Positions 61,102 through 64,000 of a stretch of 64,000 nt of DNA are shown here, in pieces. Below the pieces are notes generated by a model that ran no database searches, was not told the origin of the DNA, and saw only the letters and a list, made by a program, of their open reading frames with translations. The translations under genes were made by a program, and so were the position numbers. The stretch is from assembly GCF_014839805.1 (NCBI RefSeq), contig NC_051140.1, positions 15,087,826 to 15,151,825 on the forward strand, in the 5' to 3' direction. Positions within the stretch are counted from its first letter, which is position 1; the number at the start of each line of letters is the position of its first letter. The DNA comes from Manduca sexta. Taxonomy: Eukaryota > Arthropoda > Insecta > Lepidoptera > Sphingidae.

Positions 61102-61999
61102 TGCGAAAATTTATTTTAGTAATTTTTAGGTTATAAATTGTATAATCTAAATTTCTCAACTGACGTCTGGCAGCTGTCTAAATTCACCATAGAAGCAAAA
61201 ATATAAAATTGAGAAACAATAGAGAAACATGTAAAGGTATCTCTTTGCACTAGAGCTACAGCGCCATCTTAAATATAGAACTCGTAAATATCTTGAAATT
61301 AGAAATTTTATAAAAAAAATATTAAGGAAACAATCAGTATTACAATAACAGTATGTGGTTGATAGCTCGTAGTAGAAAATAATTCCTAATAAATAATTTG
61401 ATAGATATTAAAGTTTTAAAAAAATTATACAGTGTTAAGGTGGATAAATTATTTTGTAGTCACTAGATGTCAGTAGTCGGTTCACGTTTCTTTTTGCACA
61501 GTCGCGACATGATAGAAATTTGAATATAATTTTTACTGCTACGTATAACCTAAACATTTTATTGGTGCTAGGTAATGGCATGTAGAAAACTTTTAACTAA
61601 AGTACTTGAAAGTGGCGGGACCTGGTGAAAAAAGTTTCATTACAAATGTAAGTTGCGTATATGGACAAATAAAAGATTGCACATTCCTTTTTATTGTTTT
61701 TTATTTTTGATTTACATGTAAATAAATAATAAAAATTATGGTAAGTACGTTATTAAAGAAAATATGAACAAAAGTCTCTTTCGATCATAAATGTTTGGTT
61801 TCGATTTGAGTAATAACATCGTTTATATAAAAGTATGGATAATATTTACGTATCAATATCTATAATTAATATTTTATACTTATTTAAATATAGTTCAAGT
61901 ATAATTTATAATTCTTTACAAAAAATTTTAAAAAAATGTTTATACAATAAATAACTACCTGTTTGTATTTTGACGTTTTGAAATAGCAATAACTAAACG

Positions 62000-62228
62000 A
62001 TGTAGGAAAAGTTTAATGTCGTGGTGTAGGTTGTAAGTGGTTGTTGGACGTATTTTTGTTTAATATCATGGGTATAAGTTGACAAAACAGCCTAAAAAGT
62101 GAAAACATTTCAGCGATGTTAAAGATTACTAGACTACGTTAAGTGTTTTAGTGAAGGAAATTGCCTGTTTTTGTGAAATGCACTTTGTGTTTTGTGCGCC
62201 AGTCATTGTAGAAGAAGCTTATTGAAAG
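62000..62228 (+). other. Possible 5' UTR exon
   Basis: Locally less AT-rich, with small upstream ATGs that terminate quickly (ATGGGTATAAGTTGA) and a donor-like GAAAG|GTAAAA near 62228. No coding frame. Weak evidence. Confidence 0.25.
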
Positions 62229-63451
62229 GTAAAAACAATAACTGAACTCGTCTTTCGATTTCCTTCAAAAGTTTTGTTTGACTGTTAGCGCATTTGTTCC
62301 GTAATGCTGTGTCTTTGAATATTAATTCCCATATATATTTCTATGAAAGTTTACAAATTTCGAAATATTTAAAATAATTACATATATTTATGAAAATATC
62401 TTTGATAAATGTATAAGTAACCTGTAAGATTTTTTTGGTTACATTTTACATGATAATACATTTAATTTCCTTTATAAGTTGAACAGTTTATAATAAATTA
62501 TAACCTTAATAATTTATTGTTCTGTAAGCCTAGCTGTCAACAAGTATGGTATAGTAAACATAAAGTGAACTTGAAGCTTCACCTATAATTGCATTACCGA
62601 AGTATTACCAACAGACACTTAATAGTAAATGTACTTAATATCATTCTACAAATATGTGAAGCAGATTCCTAGTCCAGGAGTAATATTTAACAGCAAGCAA
62701 TGCTTGTGTTCATTGCTTGCAGTTAAAAATTAGTTATTGTATGTGAATAGTTAATAAACAACTATTGATCTTTTATTTATAATTTTTTTGGTTATGTATG
62801 TATTATTTTAAAGTGTTTATAATAATCACACTGTGTAAATTCTCTATGTCTCTGCTTATAAAACAAAACTGAATACTTTATAACATAAAAGTTTAAAAAA
62901 TTGAGAAGTTAGTTCTATTGATTCAGTCAGAACGGTCATTTTATAAATAAATATATCTATATTTTAATGAAAATAAATATTTATTATCAGTATTTTTTGG
63001 GTAAACATTTATAAAGGTGTAAACTAAAACATTTTGCGGTGACAAAACTTCTAAGACCATTGAAATTGATAATAGTCATGGTGTTTTATTTGTTTGTATG
63101 TGTTTTATCTCCATTACCACATCTAATTAATAATTAGACACAACAGTAGATAGACATTATATTAAATATATATCATAAGAATTATATATTGACTATGTAG
63201 TATATATTTGTGGAAGCTCAGGGCAGATACATTTGTTTGACTCTTTGCTGTCTGATAAATTAACTATGATACAGACATATTTCCCAGGGATATAGAAGGA
63301 TTGATGTCAGTAGGCTAATAAAAAACAATACCTTTGATCTTTGTGTACTAAACAATATATTGGACAGATAATGATAGTGGTATGTGATATGTTTGATGAC
63401 AAATGGGTCAAAATATATAAAATATGTAGAATATATTTTAGATTACAATAA

Positions 63452-63745
63452 TCTCAGGCTTGTTTTATATACTGTCCCACTGTTGGGCGCAGGCTTTTTC
63501 CTATTACTGCTTAGTCCATGTTGGCATAGGGCGGATTGGCAGACTTCACATATGCCCAAAATTCCTATAAAAAAGTTCTTAGATATGCATGTTTTTTAAC
63601 AGTGCTTTCCTTCACCTTTAAAGCAAGTGACAAATTCACAAAGAATACACATATAACTTTGGAAAAGTCAGAAGTGTCTACCCTTGGGTTTTTTAACCTG
63701 CAGACATTTATCTCGACAGTCCATTCCATTCTTAACTAGGATATA
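63452..63745 (-). repeat. tRNA-derived SINE, family B (old copy)
   Basis: Follows 41950-42290 throughout with many substitutions ('tgtcccactgttgggcgcagg', 'gcggattggcagacttcaca', 'gaagtgtctacccttgggtt'). The B and A boxes are decayed. Confidence 0.75.
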
Positions 63746-64000
63746 TCTACTTATTATAATTTCAATATTACATAGAACAATATCCAGTTGTGTACTGTTA
63801 TGCAGTTCTTTTTTATTTTAAGTTTTGTATAGTACTGTTGTTGTTAAGGGTAGCTGTATCACTGACCATTTGGCGAGCTGCATGCCTGTCTCATTTACAG
63901 TTGCAATAAAAAAGAAAATCATTAACACAAACAATTCCAAAAAAAATACAGGTGGGTTGCTGACCACTGAGAAAAGAAAATTAGATAGTGTATTTTTTTT

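Larger units (their letters stand above)
61102..64000. other. Right-hand noncoding region
   Basis: No convincing complete exon. 62000-62228 is relatively GC-richer and ends in GAAAG followed by GTAAAA. It could be a 5' UTR exon of a gene further right. At 63951 a 'tacag' acceptor is followed by an open stretch to about 63988 (LLTTEKRKLDS), a possible exon cut by the edge. The SINE at 63452-63745 lies between. Confidence 0.35.

Overview
This is an AT-rich, intron-dense animal window, almost certainly from a lepidopteran insect (moth or butterfly). The evidence is a set of Rebers-Riddiford (RR) cuticular protein genes built as a tiny first exon, a signal-peptide exon and a chitin-binding exon, plus several interspersed repeats of lepidopteran type: tRNA-derived SINEs with visible A and B boxes, short Helitrons ending in CTAG, and hAT-type MITEs with 8-bp target duplications. 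No bacterial, phage or CRISPR features were seen. All multi-exon models were assembled by eye from splice sites and reading-frame continuity.

Layout. 587-8214 (-): a His-rich RR-2 cuticular protein gene that runs off the left edge. 9652-11285: a long inverted-repeat (foldback) element. 11951-16285 (+): a multi-exon gene for a SIAH-like zinc protein (half-RING, a second Cys/His motif, C-terminal domain). It is tail-to-tail with two tandem RR-1-like cuticular genes (16356-17357 and 17658-21155, both -). 23987-29724 (-): a five-exon RR-2 cuticular gene with a TATA box. 29.8-38.3 kb: a gene-poor stretch with repeats and two perfect hairpins. 38373-48768 (+): three tandem stomatin/SPFH genes with identical internal exon sizes. 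48925-51598 (-): a complete RR-2 cuticular gene with a TATA/initiator promoter. 52.2-54.2 kb: a mobile-element cluster of two hAT MITEs and a Helitron carrying five 123-bp repeats. 55615-59887 (+): an unidentified 595-residue nuclear-type protein with a decayed LINE in its first intron. 60301-61101 (-): mitochondrial ribosomal protein mRpL47. 61.1-64 kb: mostly noncoding, with a possible 5' UTR exon and a SINE.

How the genes relate. The five cuticular genes all lie on the minus strand and probably belong to a larger cuticle-gene cluster. Their products are secreted and bind chitin in the procuticle. The stomatin trio sits inside that cluster in the opposite orientation. Its first member is conserved and widely spaced, whereas the second and third are compact and diverged, as expected of duplicates that have specialised. 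The right end (nuclear protein, mRpL47) looks like ordinary housekeeping DNA.

The least described items are the SIAH-like gene, the two diverged stomatins, the 595-aa protein and the structured repeats. Nothing here could be checked against a database.
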